Assembly (NCBI RefSeq): GCF_949987535.1
Contig: NC_080081.1
Location: 52,648,153 to 52,712,152 of the forward strand
Source: Balaenoptera acutorostrata
Lineage: Eukaryota; Chordata; Mammalia; Artiodactyla; Balaenopteridae
Reading direction: 5' to 3'
DNA length: 64,000 nucleotides
This document shows, one piece after another, positions 12,441 to 24,425 of the stretch. The notes beneath the pieces are model-generated. The model made no database searches and had not been told where the DNA came from. It was given only the letters and a program-made list of their open reading frames with translations. The translations under genes were made by a program, and so were the position numbers. Numbering within the stretch: the stretch's first letter is position 1; the number at the start of each line of letters is the position of its first letter.

Positions 12441-14819
12441 AATGGTATTTTTTTTAACAACAGTCACTAGTTGACCCTGGATAAGTTATTAAAAGCTGCA
12501 TTTTCATATGTCAATAAAACAGCTATTGTAATATTTAAGATAGCTATAATATATTCTCAAGTCTTTCCATTTTATCACTTCAGCACACTGTTTTTTTTTT
12601 ATTTCTCATATGACATATTTTCAATAATTGCATATTTTCCACTGTTTGTTATTTGTCAGTAAATGTTAATGTCCAAAGGCTGAACATAAAATTCCAAAAG
12701 AATGGACCATTTGCAGAGCATGGAATTATTTTCTTGGTTATGTGTAACAAAATTATGGTACTGGTATAAATTATGATTGCTTTAGCTTTGGCAAACTCAT
12801 GCTGTTCACAATAAATAAACAGAATCTGAGGGTCTTTTTTGCATCTATTAATTGTTCTCTCTAATAATTTTTATTCTCTTCCTTGACATAAGTGGTCCCT
12901 TCTACATAGCAGTTTTAAAATCAGTTTTTCATGCTCACATTTGCTGACATCCTAAGCCATGTTATATCCCATGCTCTGGGCTCCTGTAACATTCTGGGAT
13001 CCATTACCACCTCTGTCATTGAAGCTACTATGTTGTGATGAATTGCTTCAGCAAAGGAATAGTGTTATTTGACATGTTTTTAACTCCAGCATTCAAAATC
13101 ATCTTAAAATTCCCACTTAACAAAAAAATTATTATGTAATTTTAAACTTTAGGTATTCATTTACAAGTTATAATGATCAAAATTATGTCAGCATGCATAC
13201 AGACAGATTCTAACCAGTAGGTCAATATTAAATAAATGATATGATAACTATAAGCATTAACCCCAGGCTGTGCAACGTTTCAGGTTTTATTTTTTAGAAA
13301 TGTGTGATCTACAAAACATGAAACATATACACACTGGGATACTGGAATAATAAAAACATCATAACACAACTGAAATTTCTCCACAGTTCCTCAAGGGGAT
13401 TTATTGGCATTATCTATGTAAAGCCCTTCAGATAACTATAAAGCCTAAGAAAGCCTGGAATTAAAAATACTGAGAAAAAAATGCTTCCAGGAATTAAAAC
13501 ACATTTATCAGATTTAGAGATTGCCTATTAACATTTCTATGACGTGTAGTTTCATGTTTACTGACAGTTTACTGGTAAATGATTTTTCTCAACAACTAAT
13601 ATGAATCGAGCATCATTTGTTTCATAGAAGTTTTGAATCCCCACTTTTATATCTGTCACTGTTCTTGTTTTCTTTTTGTATCAAGAGGCAAGTTCATATC
13701 AGTGTATGTAGGTCAGTATCCATTCCTCACTTATCATTTAAAGGATTGATAAGGCATCATCACTGATAAGAGGAGCAATATCATTGAAATATTTAGATAA
13801 AATGAATTTGAGAATATAAATTAAAATTTTACCTAAGAATGGCATAATCACAAGATACCATTATCTCTCAATATATCATTTGAGGGCACAACATTAATGG
13901 AATGCTACATATAGAATTAAATAAGAAAAAATATGGAGAATGAAGGAAATGTGTAATATAAAAACAATTTTGCAAGATCTCAACCATTAAAATTTAATGT
14001 GCATGTTGTGCCTAAGTAAATACAATAGTTTAAGCAACAAAAGACTTCCAAAACAAAGGACACCCTGAGTGCAGTCATTTAGTTTGGCAATATAGTTTTT
14101 CCCATGAAGCTCGCTCAACACATTATCACTCCATGGCTCTCCAGGGTCAGTTAGCATAATAAGGATTCCGTGATATATTTTATCTTCGGCTTTCTTAATT
14201 CTGATTACATATAGAAAATAGAAAAAAAAAAAAAGAATGAGAGTTGAAAAAGGGAGGAAAAGAACAGAGGAAAAAAGCAAAGAAAAAGAAAAGAAAGCCT
14301 GATGTCTGTCTACACAGACAATTATCTGTATATCTAAACAACAAATTGTAAACTAGGCTGGTCTGGAATTGGGCTAATTATTTCTCTTTCTAAATTATGA
14401 GTGTTTCTTGTAATTTTATATTATTGTTCATTTGAAGCCAATTATGCTTCTTTAAATTGCTAAGCCAGATGATTCGAAACAAGATTTTCTGAGCTCCAGA
14501 TGAACATATACTCAATGGTCCATTTGAAATAAGGTTGAAGTTAACTTCTTTTCCACACCTTCCAAACCTATTTCTTTCACCAAATCCTCCATCGAATTTG
14601 AATCATACAGTATGCTGTTCACCCCTGAAGAAAGCCTATGATCGTTCTTGACATTTTTCCACTTTTCCTTTATCAAGTCTGCCACAAATTAGTCTGTATT
14701 TCATCTCCTAAATGTTATGCAATGTCAATGGTTTTAATCTGAGCCACTACCACTCATCTAATAATTTTATACAAACCAATTGGTCTTCTGAAATTTCTGC
14801 TTTAAAATGAAAGTCAGAC
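12441..14819. other. Unassigned sequence
   Basis: About 2.4 kb with no gene or clear repeat. The open frame 13987-14280 (minus) is low-complexity and hydrophobic at its start, with no supporting context. Confidence 0.5.
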
Positions 14820-15350
14820 TTTGACATTTCTCTCTCAAAAATGCTTGATGTCTCTATATTGTATTCATGATTAATATCTAAATCATTTCATATGTCATAG
14901 TGTTCCCTTGAGTTGTGTTCTCTGCCTCTTCAGTCCACCTCATAAAAAAGTTATCATTTGATTTAACTTGGTATCTAATCTTACTCTTCTCTCTTTCTGA
15001 TCAACTACCACATATGAATTTTCCCTTGCTTTTACTTACCTGACTAGCTCCTAGTCATTCAACCATCAATTCTAATTAACTCCTTAGGGAAGCATTCCTT
15101 AGCAGCCCCTGGCTGACTTAGAATATTTTCATAATTATTTCTTTGTTCTTTGTGTCTTCGTTTGCATAGCACTTATCAAAATATATGGTAACTTTTTGTG
15201 TAATTTCTGTCTATGACAATAAACTCTAAAATTGTTGAGAAAGAGATCATAAATTTTATTTCAGAATTCCTAGCATCTGGCCCCATGCTACATAAACAGC
15301 AGTACACAGGAAGGTGTTTTTGAATTAATAAAGAAATGATCAAATGGATA
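14820..15350 (+). repeat. L2 LINE 3' part
   Basis: Collinear with L2 near its 3' end: GGGAAGCATTCCTTAGCAGC (the CCTTCCCTGACC region), GCATAGCACTTATCAAAATA, then TGACAATAAACTCTAAAATT and CCTAGCATCTGGCCCCATGC, ending with an AATAAAGAAATGA-like terminus. Confidence 0.75.
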
Positions 15351-15789
15351 AGAGATTGAATAAATAAAATTTTGCATTAAAATTGATAAAGGAAAAATTC
15401 CATTTAGGATATTGACAAACTAAATAAATTTGATCATCTTTCTGCTGAAGATTACCAAGCCAACATAACAGAAAGACAAAGATTGACATTATAAAACCTG
15501 ACATTTATAACTACTGTTATTATCTGGAGCTTTGCCAGTTTAAGTTAGGCAACCTAGATGCATGAAGGCTAAATGAAACTTTTGATAGTCTTGTGGGGAT
15601 AGGGCAACAGGAACTGGAAGTCAGAACCAAAGAAGATACTCTGAAGGATTACACCCTTGAAGTAATGGAAAACTGAAGGTATTTCAGATACTCATAGGGG
15701 ATTGTAGCTCATCTTCAATTCATACCATCCTATAAAACTGAACTCTAACACATAAAAAATAATATAATAATAAAATTGATCCTAACATT
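15351..15789. other. Unassigned sequence
   Basis: Nothing confidently recognised. It may be more of the neighbouring old L1. Confidence 0.4.
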
Positions 15790-16595
15790 TATATGAAAAC
15801 TCAAACCTAACTGAAATAGGCTGATTTGTGTCTAGCAGATATAAATGTAGATCTCATCTGGAGAAAGATAATATCCTCATATACATCAAGCTATTCGCAT
15901 GGATATTTTACAGTACAAGATCTATCACACATAAAAAAAAATGAGAAAAAGAAGAAAAAGGACTATGTGAACAAGGAGCAGCAGAAATTGTGTAAAATAC
16001 AGACAGACTATCAGAGTGTCTCAAGATTTTAGAGTTAGGAAAAAACAAAACAAAAGTTGTTTTAGAAAAATGTTTAAAATATTCAAAATGGTAAAATAAT
16101 AAATTCATAATAGAACTGTAATATATATATATATATAAATCAAAAGAAGAAATCAATAAATGTTTCTAATTACATGTTAGACAGAGTTGAAAAGAGAATT
16201 AGTATAGTGGAAGATAGGTTACAGTGAAGGATTAATCACAGAAAAACATACAAAGAAAACACATAAAAGTATAAAAGGTTTAAAGAGACAAAAGGAAGGT
16301 CTAACATACATGCAATTCAAGCTCCAAGAGGAGAGGAGAGAAAATAGAAGAAGCAATTGTCAAAGATATAATATCTGAGACTGTTCCAAATGTGATGAGA
16401 TAGTTTCTTCAAGAAAGCAACAATTAGATTGATAGTAATCTTCTTGGTAGTAACAAAAGAAATCAGAAGATAATGTTTAAAGAAAATAACCAGAAACTGA
16501 GAATTCAAAACACAAAAAAATATTCTTCAATATCAAAAATAATACAAAAATATTTTCTGAATAAACCACAACTGATATAATTTGTCAAAAGTAGG

Positions 16596-16599
<4 letters not shown>

Positions 16600-16643
<44 letters not shown>
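16600..16643. repeat. (AAT)n microsatellite
   Basis: About 14 units of AAT/ATA read directly, inside ancient L1 sequence. Confidence 0.97.
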
Positions 16644-16645
<2 letters not shown>

Positions 16646-16827
16646 TAAAGGCTGTGCTTCATTTATGGGAATAATAGCATATGGAAGTAGAGGAATAAAG
16701 GGAAACTGAAAACAATGAAAAATATATTTGGTAATAGTGAACATGCTGGTCCAGACTAACTCTTTACTGAGAACAGCTAGAAAAGCTTTGTAAAAATATA
16801 AAGATTGTCCTGTAAAATTCAGTGAGC

Positions 16828-16834
<7 letters not shown>

Positions 16835-16862
<28 letters not shown>
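16835..16862. repeat. Poly(A) tract, 28 bases
   Basis: An uninterrupted run of A, with no adjacent retroposon body that I can identify. Confidence 0.95.
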
Positions 16863-16866
<4 letters not shown>

Positions 16867-18160
16867 GTTGATGGGGCTAAGATATGTAAGAAGAACAAAA
16901 CCTGAAGAAGTCAGCCTGACATTAGGGATTGCTTTTGCATTAGCAGTACCTGACAATTCTGAATAAAGCAGCAAGAGCCTTAGAATGTCTATTTAGAGAA
17001 TATTGAAAGAATCATAAACCTAGGATAAAAATCTGATATCAGATCCCATGCTTTGAACTCAGCTTTCATAGCAACACACTGTGAGAGTAAGGTGAAGAAA
17101 AGGAAAGGGGAAAAGGAAAATGAAAAGTTAAAATAAAAGAAAAATTTTTTTAAATATTCCTAGGGACTGAAGTCCAGATTTGTATCTTTATTTTATTAAA
17201 TTTCTGATTGAATTAAATAATATTAACATCTCTAGTCCAATGTCTGCCAGAAGCAAAGGTGAATCCTCTATGGGAATATACAACAAAATACCCCATAGAT
17301 TCAAAATATTTATACAATCATTAAAATAAATTGTATGACAGTAAAAAACAATGTACTCTGTACTCAAAAATAACCATATATATAAAGGCAAAAGGTGTGA
17401 TTTAAAAATAATAAAAACAAATTTTAATTGAAACAGATTTACAGGAGAGCCAATGAAATTATTAGACATAGAAAACTGATTTAAATGCATGCATACAGAA
17501 AAGATTGTAAGCAATATAAGTTAATTAAATATCTGTCTCACCTCAAGAAGTCAGAAAACAGAATATTAAATATAGTAAAAGTAGAAAAAAGTAATGAAAA
17601 TTAGTGCATACATTAATCAAAATGAAAAAATTAATAGAGAAAATCATCATAATAAAAATTTATTTTTCAGATGATTAAGAGTTTCAGTCTCGAAGAGAGA
17701 TCAATAACAAAGAGTATGAATAAATACTATTAATGTATGAAAATGAGAGCATCACTATACACACAAAAAATATCAAAAATGTTATTAAGAACTTTTTTTC
17801 CCAATAAATTCAAAAATTTAAAAGAAATGGAAAAAAATTAAAAATCCATAACAACTGAAACTCCCAAGAATAAATAGAAAATCTGAATATTATAAAACTA
17901 CTAAATGGAACTGAATTTATAATTAAACTCCTCCCTGCAATTGAACTCCATGTCCAGCTGTTTTATTCCTTTGAATATTACTAAATATTCTAGGAAAATA
18001 TTTTATCAATTAAAGACAAACTGGCAGAGAATAATAAAAGAAGAGGGCTTCTTATTAATTTAACCAGACCAGCATGGCTTTGATAGTAAAACTGGAGAAG
18101 GAAATGATAAGTGATTAAAACTGCAGCCTCGTACCAGTAATACCACTAAGTCAGAAGCTA

Positions 18161-18359
18161 TAAAACACTGTTTTTGTTTGTTTGTTTGTTTGTTTTAGTT
18201 TCCTCAGGCATACCAATCCGTGTCTCTCTCTCTTTTTTTTTTTGACCATGCGGCATGTGGAATCTCAGTTGCCTGACCAGAGATTGAACCCAGGCCCTTG
18301 GCAGTGAGAGCACGAAGTCCTAACCACTGGACCACCAGGGAATTCCCTAAAACACTGTT
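18161..18359 (-). mobile_element. CHR-1-type tRNA-derived SINE with unusual double tail
   Basis: The 12-bp TSD TAAAACACTGTT is perfect at 18161-18172 and 18348-18359. The SINE body is 18244-18347 on the minus strand. Its 5' end reads GGGAATTCCCTGGTGGTCCA, and the Pol III B-box region is GGTTCAATCTC (one mismatch to GGTTCGANNCC). Its 3' side has an A-run (T-run at 18233-18243), then about 36 unique bases (18197-18232), then a second (CAAA)n tail (18173-18196). Confidence 0.93.
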
Positions 18360-18958
18360 AAGAGAATTCAAAGACTAAATACATGGAAGTGTATTGCATA
18401 TTCATTAATGGAAACACTATTTGTAAAAAATAAATTTTTGTCAAATTTATTTACAAAGATTTTGTAATCTCTCAAGAAAAATGTTTACCAAGCTGATTCT
18501 ACCATTTATATGAAAACTCAAAAGGCCAAGAATAGACAAAAAACCTTGAAGAGGAAGAGCTTACAGGATCTCAAAATATATCATAAAGATACGATAATTG
18601 AGATAGTGTGATATTGGCTCAATGTTAGATAATGAACAATTAAATCAAACAAAAAATCCAGAAATACATGCTCACATATATTTATATTTAATTTACTGTA
18701 TGGTAGAGCAGTGGGGAATGAGTCATTTTTTTCAATAAATGGTGATAACTCAACTGATATCTATGAATAATATAATTATTATATTATCCAAACTTGAGTT
18801 CCACCTCCACACTTAAAAATAAATTCAAATTGAATTGTAGGTCATAATTTAAAAGTTAAAGCAAAAAAGATTATAGAAGGTGACACAGAATAATATCTTC
18901 ATGTCTTAAGGTTAGGGAGAGAGTTTGTAAATAGTACACAGATATAAAAATTTGATAG
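18360..18958 (+). mobile_element. Ancient L1 ORF2 remnant, continued
   Basis: It follows L1 ORF2 order: GGAAGTGTATTGCATATTC, then ACCATTTATATGAAAACTCA, then AGGCCAAGAATAGACAAAA, then TTTCAATAAATGGTGATAAC. It is bounded by two later CHR SINE insertions. Confidence 0.75.
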
Positions 18959-19249
18959 GGGCTTCCCTGGTGGCACAGTGGTTAGGAATCTGCCTGCCAA
19001 TGCAGGGGACACGGGTTTGTGCCCCGGTCCGGGAAGATCCCACATGCTGCGCAGCGGCTAGGCCCGCGAGCCACAACTACTGAGCCTGCGCGTCTGGAGC
19101 CTGTGCTCCGCAACGGGAGAGGCCATGACAGTGAGAGGACCGTGCACCGCAATGGAGAGAGGCCCCGCTTGCCACAACTGGAGAAAACCCTCGCACAGAA
19201 ACGAAGACCCAACCCAGCCAAAAATAAATAAATCAATTTATTAAAAAAG

Positions 19250-19288
<39 letters not shown>

Positions 19289-19302
19289 AAAAAATTTGAT
19301 AG
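18946..19302 (+). mobile_element. CHR-2-type SINE with (TA)n tail
   Basis: The 13-bp TSD AAAAATTTGATAG is perfect at 18946-18958 and 19290-19302. The body starts at 18959 with GGCTTCCCTGGTGGCACAGT. The tail holds a (TA)n microsatellite at about 19254-19285. Many CpG sites survive (for example GCGCAGCGG, CGCGTCTGG), which suggests a relatively young insertion. The open frames on both strands here are SINE sequence, not genes. Confidence 0.97.
19254..19285. repeat. (TA)n microsatellite in a SINE tail
   Basis: About 16 TA units between the A-rich SINE tail and the right TSD. Confidence 0.95.
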
Positions 19303-19480
19303 TCTTCTCTATAGTAAAATTAAGAATTTATGGTCATATACTAGTGAGATCAAATAAAGCACTAAATGATAAAAGGTATTAAAAATAAATAACAAAAATT
19401 TCATTACTACAAAAAAAGATTAACCCCCCCCAACAACTTCTGATTTCTGATTTCAGAATATTTGAAAGGAATATTTCAAA
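19303..19480 (+). mobile_element. Ancient L1 ORF2 remnant, last part
   Basis: TCAAATAAAGCACTAAATGA and following bases continue the L1 order interrupted by the SINE. Strongly diverged. Confidence 0.5.
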
Positions 19481-20675
19481 ACTTGCAATGGAGATAAGAG
19501 TTTGAGAAAAAATATATTTTGCATTCCCAAAGGCTATGCTTCTTAAAGTCCAAGTCTGAAGGTAGCAGGGCCTAATATATATATAAAATAAACCTTAAAA
19601 GGGGGCAAACTACAAGATAATGTAAACCAGTTTCTCTATTATAAGAAAAGTAAAATTAATTAAAATGGGTGGACGAAGAAGAAATCCAGAAGAGTGTAGG
19701 AGTTAGGACAAATTTAGGGAGTTAGGAGAACAAGACCATGCCCCTAGTATCCAGACTAGAGTCGAAGAACAATAAATTCTCATGTGTATTACCTTGCAAG
19801 GCACTCCCTCTCCCTCCAAGTACTATATGTTATTCATTGGTCCTCTCTACAAATCTATGGGAATTTAGATCCAACGATGGGAAAAAAGAGAATGGGAAAC
19901 ATGCACATTGACTAAAAAAGACTACAAAATTATTTGGTTTCCCCTTGACTATATTGAAATTGTCTGTTCTCAGCACAATGATGTTTGAGATAGAAACCAA
20001 GTAGCAATAACTGGACAAAGTTACCTTTCAGGAACAGCTGATTTTTTAATCTGAAATTTATATTCAGCTAATAGTTAAAGAAATGTGATACTTGCTTTCA
20101 AAGAAATACACTGAGTATTGGAATAGAGAGTACCTGGGGAGAACTATGTTAGCTATGTTAGTTAGGCAGAGTGTTGCATCAGGATTCTTCATTCTAAGCA
20201 ACAGAAGCTGACTTTTACTGAATGAATAGAAAAGGATATTGGCTATCTCAGAATTTTTGGAAAGTTAAAGAACTAGGTTGAGGAAACTTATTTCCAGAAC
20301 CAAAGCAAAACATTACAACAAAACATGGCAAAAGAGGTCTAAGGAGGAAATTGAGAAAACCAAGCCAGAACTAAACTCAACTGCTTCAACTATAAGCATC
20401 AAAGGTCTTTTGTGCAATGAACAATACTGGAACAAACTGATGTCTTAAGAAAATGGATACCTCAACTACCACTTTAAAAAACAAAGAGCAAAACAATAAA
20501 CAAATAAAACCCCCAAAAATAAAAGTAAAAAGATTCTAAGCAGTGGTTTTTGTGTTCTCATTTTACTCATATCTAAACTGAAGAATCATAATTAATATAC
20601 AGGTACCAGTTGCTTCAACAAAGATGCAAATACACAAATGGCTCAAAGAAGAATGAAGTTTCTCCCAGGTATGGA
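19481..20675. other. Unassigned sequence
   Basis: No gene or confident repeat. Confidence 0.45.
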
Positions 20676-20852
20676 AGTTTTTTGTTTTTTTGTTTTTTTT
20701 TATTTATTGTTTATACAGCAGGTTCTTATTAGTTATCTATTTTATACATATTAGTGTAGATATGTCAATCCCAATCTCCCAATTCATCCCACCATCTTAA
20801 CCCTCCGTCCCTGCTTTCGCCCCTTGGTGTCCATACGTTTGTTCTCTTTGAG
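20676..20852 (-). mobile_element. L1 3' end, short minus-strand fragment
   Basis: A T-rich tail at 20676-20706 is followed by the antisense of an L1 3' UTR: CAGCAGGTTCTTATTAGTTA, TGTCAATCCCAATCTCCCAA, CCCCTTGGTGTCCATACGTT. The 3' UTR matches that of the near full-length L1 ending at about 37735. Severely 5'-truncated. No TSD fixed. Confidence 0.88.
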
Positions 20853-20924
20853 AAGGTAACATTAGCAATGAGACCCAAAACATAATGAAGCAGCTTTAAG
20901 GATTTGTGGAAAGATCATTCTAAG

Positions 20925-21290
20925 AAGAAAATACATTAAGAGCAAAGGATGTAAGGCTGGAAAGGCTTGATGTGTTTAAGAAATAGCATGTAAATCATGT
21001 TTGATAGAGGATAGTTTTTAGAGTAATGGAAATTAAAGTTTTCAAGACAGGCAGCAGGTTTTAGGCTAGGGTAAGGAATATAAATTTATTCTAAGATAAA
21101 TTGCAAGTCACTAAAGTTGTTGTTTTTTTTTTTTTTTTTTTTTTTTTTTAGGAGTGACATGATTAGATTTGTCCTTTAAAATAATCACTCTGATTTTTTG
21201 TGGGGAGGGGGGTAGGAATGGATTACTGAGGAACAAGAGAAGAAGTGGAAAAACCAGGAGGATGAATACTGTAGTAATCTTGGTGAGAGG
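20925..21290 (-). repeat. L2 LINE, antisense
   Basis: Collinear with the L2 complement: GAGCAAAGGATGTAAGGCTG, TTTATTCTAAGATAAATTGC, AGGAGTGACATGATTAGATT, AAAATAATCACTCTGATTTT, then TGTAGTAATCTTGGTGAGAG. A 27-base poly(T) at 21123-21149 interrupts it. Confidence 0.75.
21123..21149. repeat. Poly(T) tract, 27 bases
   Basis: It lies inside the L2 copy exactly where a short T-run occurs in L2, so local expansion is the simplest origin. Confidence 0.95.
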
Positions 21291-21296
21291 TGATAG

Positions 21297-21450
21297 CATA
21301 TCAGTTCTACACAACTAAATAGGGCTCAGAGAAGGTGTTTTTAAACTGTAATACAAGTCCTCTGGCATTTGTATTTGTACTCTCTATGCTAATGTAAAAT
21401 ATCTTTGATTCACAATGTTCAACTCAAATAATTTTATTCAGAGCTCCTAA
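21297..21450 (+). repeat. Direct repeat A, copy 1
   Basis: Aligns end to end with 23289-23443 at roughly 80% identity by eye. Shared words include TCTACACAACTAAATAG, TTGATTCACAATGTTCA and GAGCTCCTAA. I do not recognise the family. Confidence 0.8.
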
Positions 21451-21514
21451 CTGGTTGATAGTTACACATGAATCTGAAAAACAAACAAAAACAAAGAAAC
21501 AAAAACACATATTG

Positions 21515-21690
21515 AGTGTTTCTATTGTGTTAGATGCTATCATTCAAATTATGTCATTTATCCTGAAAGTGTGAGATTTCTATGTCCCATTTAGAGAGAA
21601 AGAAGCAGAAAAATACTACTTACTCAAGTTCATTTAGTTAGTGTGTGATTAGTCAGTAAATGAGTGGAATGCATCACGGAATTCAATATT
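21515..21690 (-). repeat. MIR SINE
   Basis: Antisense MIR: ATTGAGTGTTTCTATTGTGT, ATGTCATTTATCCTGAAAG, CCCATTTAGAGAGAAAGAAG, AAGTTCATTTAGTTAGTGTG. Confidence 0.7.
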
Positions 21691-22239
21691 AAACCAACTG
21701 TCTCCAAGTTCAATATTCTTTCCAGGGAAACAGACATATTTCAATAAAAGTAATTTTCTACTCACTTATGTTGAAAGTATTTTTAGAAGTTATTCAGTTC
21801 CCTTCCTGCTGACATTAGCAATAATTTTATGATGATTAAAACATATAAAATATTATAATAGCAAAAGTTATTAATGAATTAATAAATCTTCAGTATTAAT
21901 ACATTTAAACCTTAAAGTTAAATCAGTATACAGTATATAGTATAGGAACGTTTTTTCTGAATTGTAGACCAAAGAATTTGTCTTGTGATTGTATGTGTAT
22001 AGAGTGTAAAAGGGAGAGTTCAGAATCTGTTTCTTTTTTCTACAATAAAACCAAAAAAGAAGTAAAGTATATGGGTTAATTCATAGCATCTGCTTTAGTA
22101 GAGTTCCTTTATCAGAATAGGGTATCATAATTTGGGAAAATGGAAACTATTTACCAGCTTTTATACAGTGTAACATAATATATTATTTATTAATTTGTGC
22201 AATTCAATAAATTTTTATCATCCACTAAGAAAAATGGGA
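21691..22239. other. Unassigned AT-rich sequence
   Basis: No recognisable feature. Confidence 0.45.
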
Positions 22240-22830
22240 AAGGAGGTCAGTCATATTCAAAACAATAAATAAGTAGATAAATTAATAACTAATTAAAATC
22301 AAGGGTTCCAAAAAGTGATAAGTTCTAGGGAAGAAAACAAAGCTGAATAATGTACTGGAGACCAGAGTAAAATATGTCCTACTGGATATTTTAGATATTG
22401 TTGTCTGAAATTCCACTCCGTTAGGCGACAACTGATCAAAGTCCTAAAATATAAGAGATTCTTTGTGAAGATCTAGGGGAAGAGTGTTTCAGGATCTGGG
22501 AAAGTACCCACAAGAGCCGCAAGAGAGAGATTATGTTGGGTAAGATTGACAGCTAGCAAGGAAGTGCAGAGAGGTAGAGAACAGTGTGAGGATTAGAGTA
22601 AAAGCTGAACTTGGAGAATTAAGAGAATGGAGATGTTGTTAAAGAAAACATTTGAATTATATTATTGTTTTACTAAAAATCGTTTGTCAAGCCTTAAGCA
22701 GAGGAGTGACTGATGTGATTTTTGTGTTTAAATGTACATTCTGGCTGCTCTGTGGAATGTGGGAGCAGGGCAACAATTTAGGAGACTACTGGAATTGTCC
22801 TAGAGGTGAGAGCCAGAGGCTGGGGCAATG
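22240..22830 (-). repeat. L2 LINE, antisense
   Basis: Collinear with the L2 complement: TCTAGGGGAAGAGTGTTTCA, TAAGCAGAGGAGTGACTGAT, ACATTCTGGCTGCTCTGTGG, TTAGGAGACTACTGGAATTG. The first 150 bases are strongly diverged. Confidence 0.75.
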
Positions 22831-23288
22831 ATGATAACTTTAAATGATAGAGGAAAGAGTGGGCAAGGAGCGGGTTTGTTCCTAGACAGGGTTGTGGGTA
22901 GGAGGAAGGTGGGGATTCAGTTCAAATGAGCGATCGATACTGAAACTATTTAGACTGAAAATCGTAATTAAATTATATGATTGTCTGTCATAGATAACTG
23001 AAATAATTGTAAATAATTGTATGCCATTTGAAACACAAGTTAGACAGCTATGCATAGAAAATATTATGTTAACATTTAAACCATAGTTTCAGTAAAAACT
23101 ATTCACAATATGTGAGCATTCACATTTTATTCCTTCTACACATTACTTGAACTAAATATACACAAATGACAAATAAATAATCTACAATAGGACTCTAATC
23201 CTTTGCCCTACTGCCATGTGAGGCATTAGCCTATTATATACTTGAGATAGAATTCTCATCAGTGCCAAAGGCTGGCAGGTATATTCAG
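22831..23288. other. Unassigned sequence between L2 and direct repeat A copy 2
   Basis: No gene or confident repeat. Confidence 0.4.
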
Positions 23289-23443
23289 CATATTAATTCT
23301 ACACAACTAAATAGAGGTCAGAGAAGGTATTTTTTAAATATAATACAAATCCCCTTGCATTTGTATTTATATACTCCACATTAATGTAGAGTATCTCTTG
23401 ATTCACAATGTTCAGCTCAAATAACTTTATTCTGAGCTCCTAA
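23289..23443 (+). repeat. Direct repeat A, copy 2
   Basis: The partner of 21297-21450, same orientation, 1,992 bases downstream. Similarity stops abruptly after GAGCTCCTAA in both copies. Confidence 0.8.
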
Positions 23444-24149
23444 ATTTAGAGTTGAGATTAAGCCCCAAAAGACTTGTCCTTTGCTGAAAATTTTATATTT
23501 AATATAATATTCAAAGAGAATTTACTTGACAATATAAATTTTAAAAACTTTTGGCTACACAAATTGTTTCCTTTCTTTGAGATTACTGTAAAATAGAATA
23601 GCACATAAAAACATTAGGATCATTTTATTTTTTGAAATATTAAAGAACTATTACTGCTACATAAATTCAATAGCAAGTCTAAATCTATCTGGATATTTTT
23701 TAAGCTTTCTGATATTTTATGGATGTTTTTTAACTCATAATATCTAAGTAACTATATATTCTGTTCTGATTCCTAATTTCTAGACTTCACAAATATTCCT
23801 GATTTTACTTTAAAGAAAAAATCCTCTATTGACTTTACATTCGAATTAACAAAACCAGCATTTCAGATCCTAAATTTTTGCTCTTATATTGTGATCATTT
23901 GAGATAGTCCTAGTGACACCAGTATAATAAATTCTACTATAATCTGCTGGTGGCATATTGGGGAATTTTAGGCAAGAAAAGTAAGAGAAATAAAATTTCA
24001 AATTGATTAGAATTTTTCAAGGTAATTACTATAATGGTAGTTATTATTCACTTAGAAATGTATACCTTTGTGTGTAAAATTTTACCAGATTCTTTGTTTC
24101 TTGTATCCCCAATATCTTTGATATTTCTTTTGCTTTTCACTCAAGATTA
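23444..24149. other. Unassigned AT-rich sequence
   Basis: No recognisable feature. Confidence 0.45.
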
Positions 24150-24425
24150 TATTTTACCTTTCAGGTATCACCTTACCTATCACTTTATTATGAAGTCTTT
24201 CTTAATTCCTTAAAATAAATGTGCCCACTTTCTCCCTTGTAATTCTACAGTAACATATAAAATTTCTATTTTAAAGCCTATAACATTTAGCCATATTTGG
24301 TCAATAGTGTGGCTTTCTTCATAGGCAGACTGTAAGCTCCTTGAGGGTAATGCATATAACTTGCTTATCTCTCCACCTCCAGAAGTAAACATCATTTCTC
24401 ATAGATGACCATTGAATGAACAAAA
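24150..24425 (+). repeat. L2 LINE 3' end
   Basis: AGGTATCACCTTACCTATC, then AGTCTTTCTTAATTCC, then the L2 hallmark CAGACTGTAAGCTCCTTGAG, ending with CATTGAATGAACAAAAA. Confidence 0.85.

Larger units (their letters stand above)
15790..18160 (+). mobile_element. Ancient L1/HAL1-like element, ORF1 region and start of ORF2 remnant
   Basis: About 16180-16760 is decayed L1 ORF1 and its downstream part (AGGTCTAACATACATGCAATT, GAGAGAAAATAGAAGAAGC, GAGGAATAAAGGGAAACTG). About 17550-18160 is decayed ORF2, for example ACTGGCAGAGAATAATAAAA. An (AAT)n tract and a poly(A) tract have expanded inside. All reading frames are destroyed. The element continues after the nested SINE at 18173. Confidence 0.65.

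Noticed and set aside
16505..16744. Tyr-rich minus-strand frame
   Set aside because: It is a translation of the (AAT)n microsatellite in a decayed L1.
18982..19236. GC-rich open frames on both strands with Arg- and Pro-rich products
   Set aside because: They lie wholly within a CHR SINE bounded by a perfect TSD. The same frames recur in the SINEs at 36548 and 61338.
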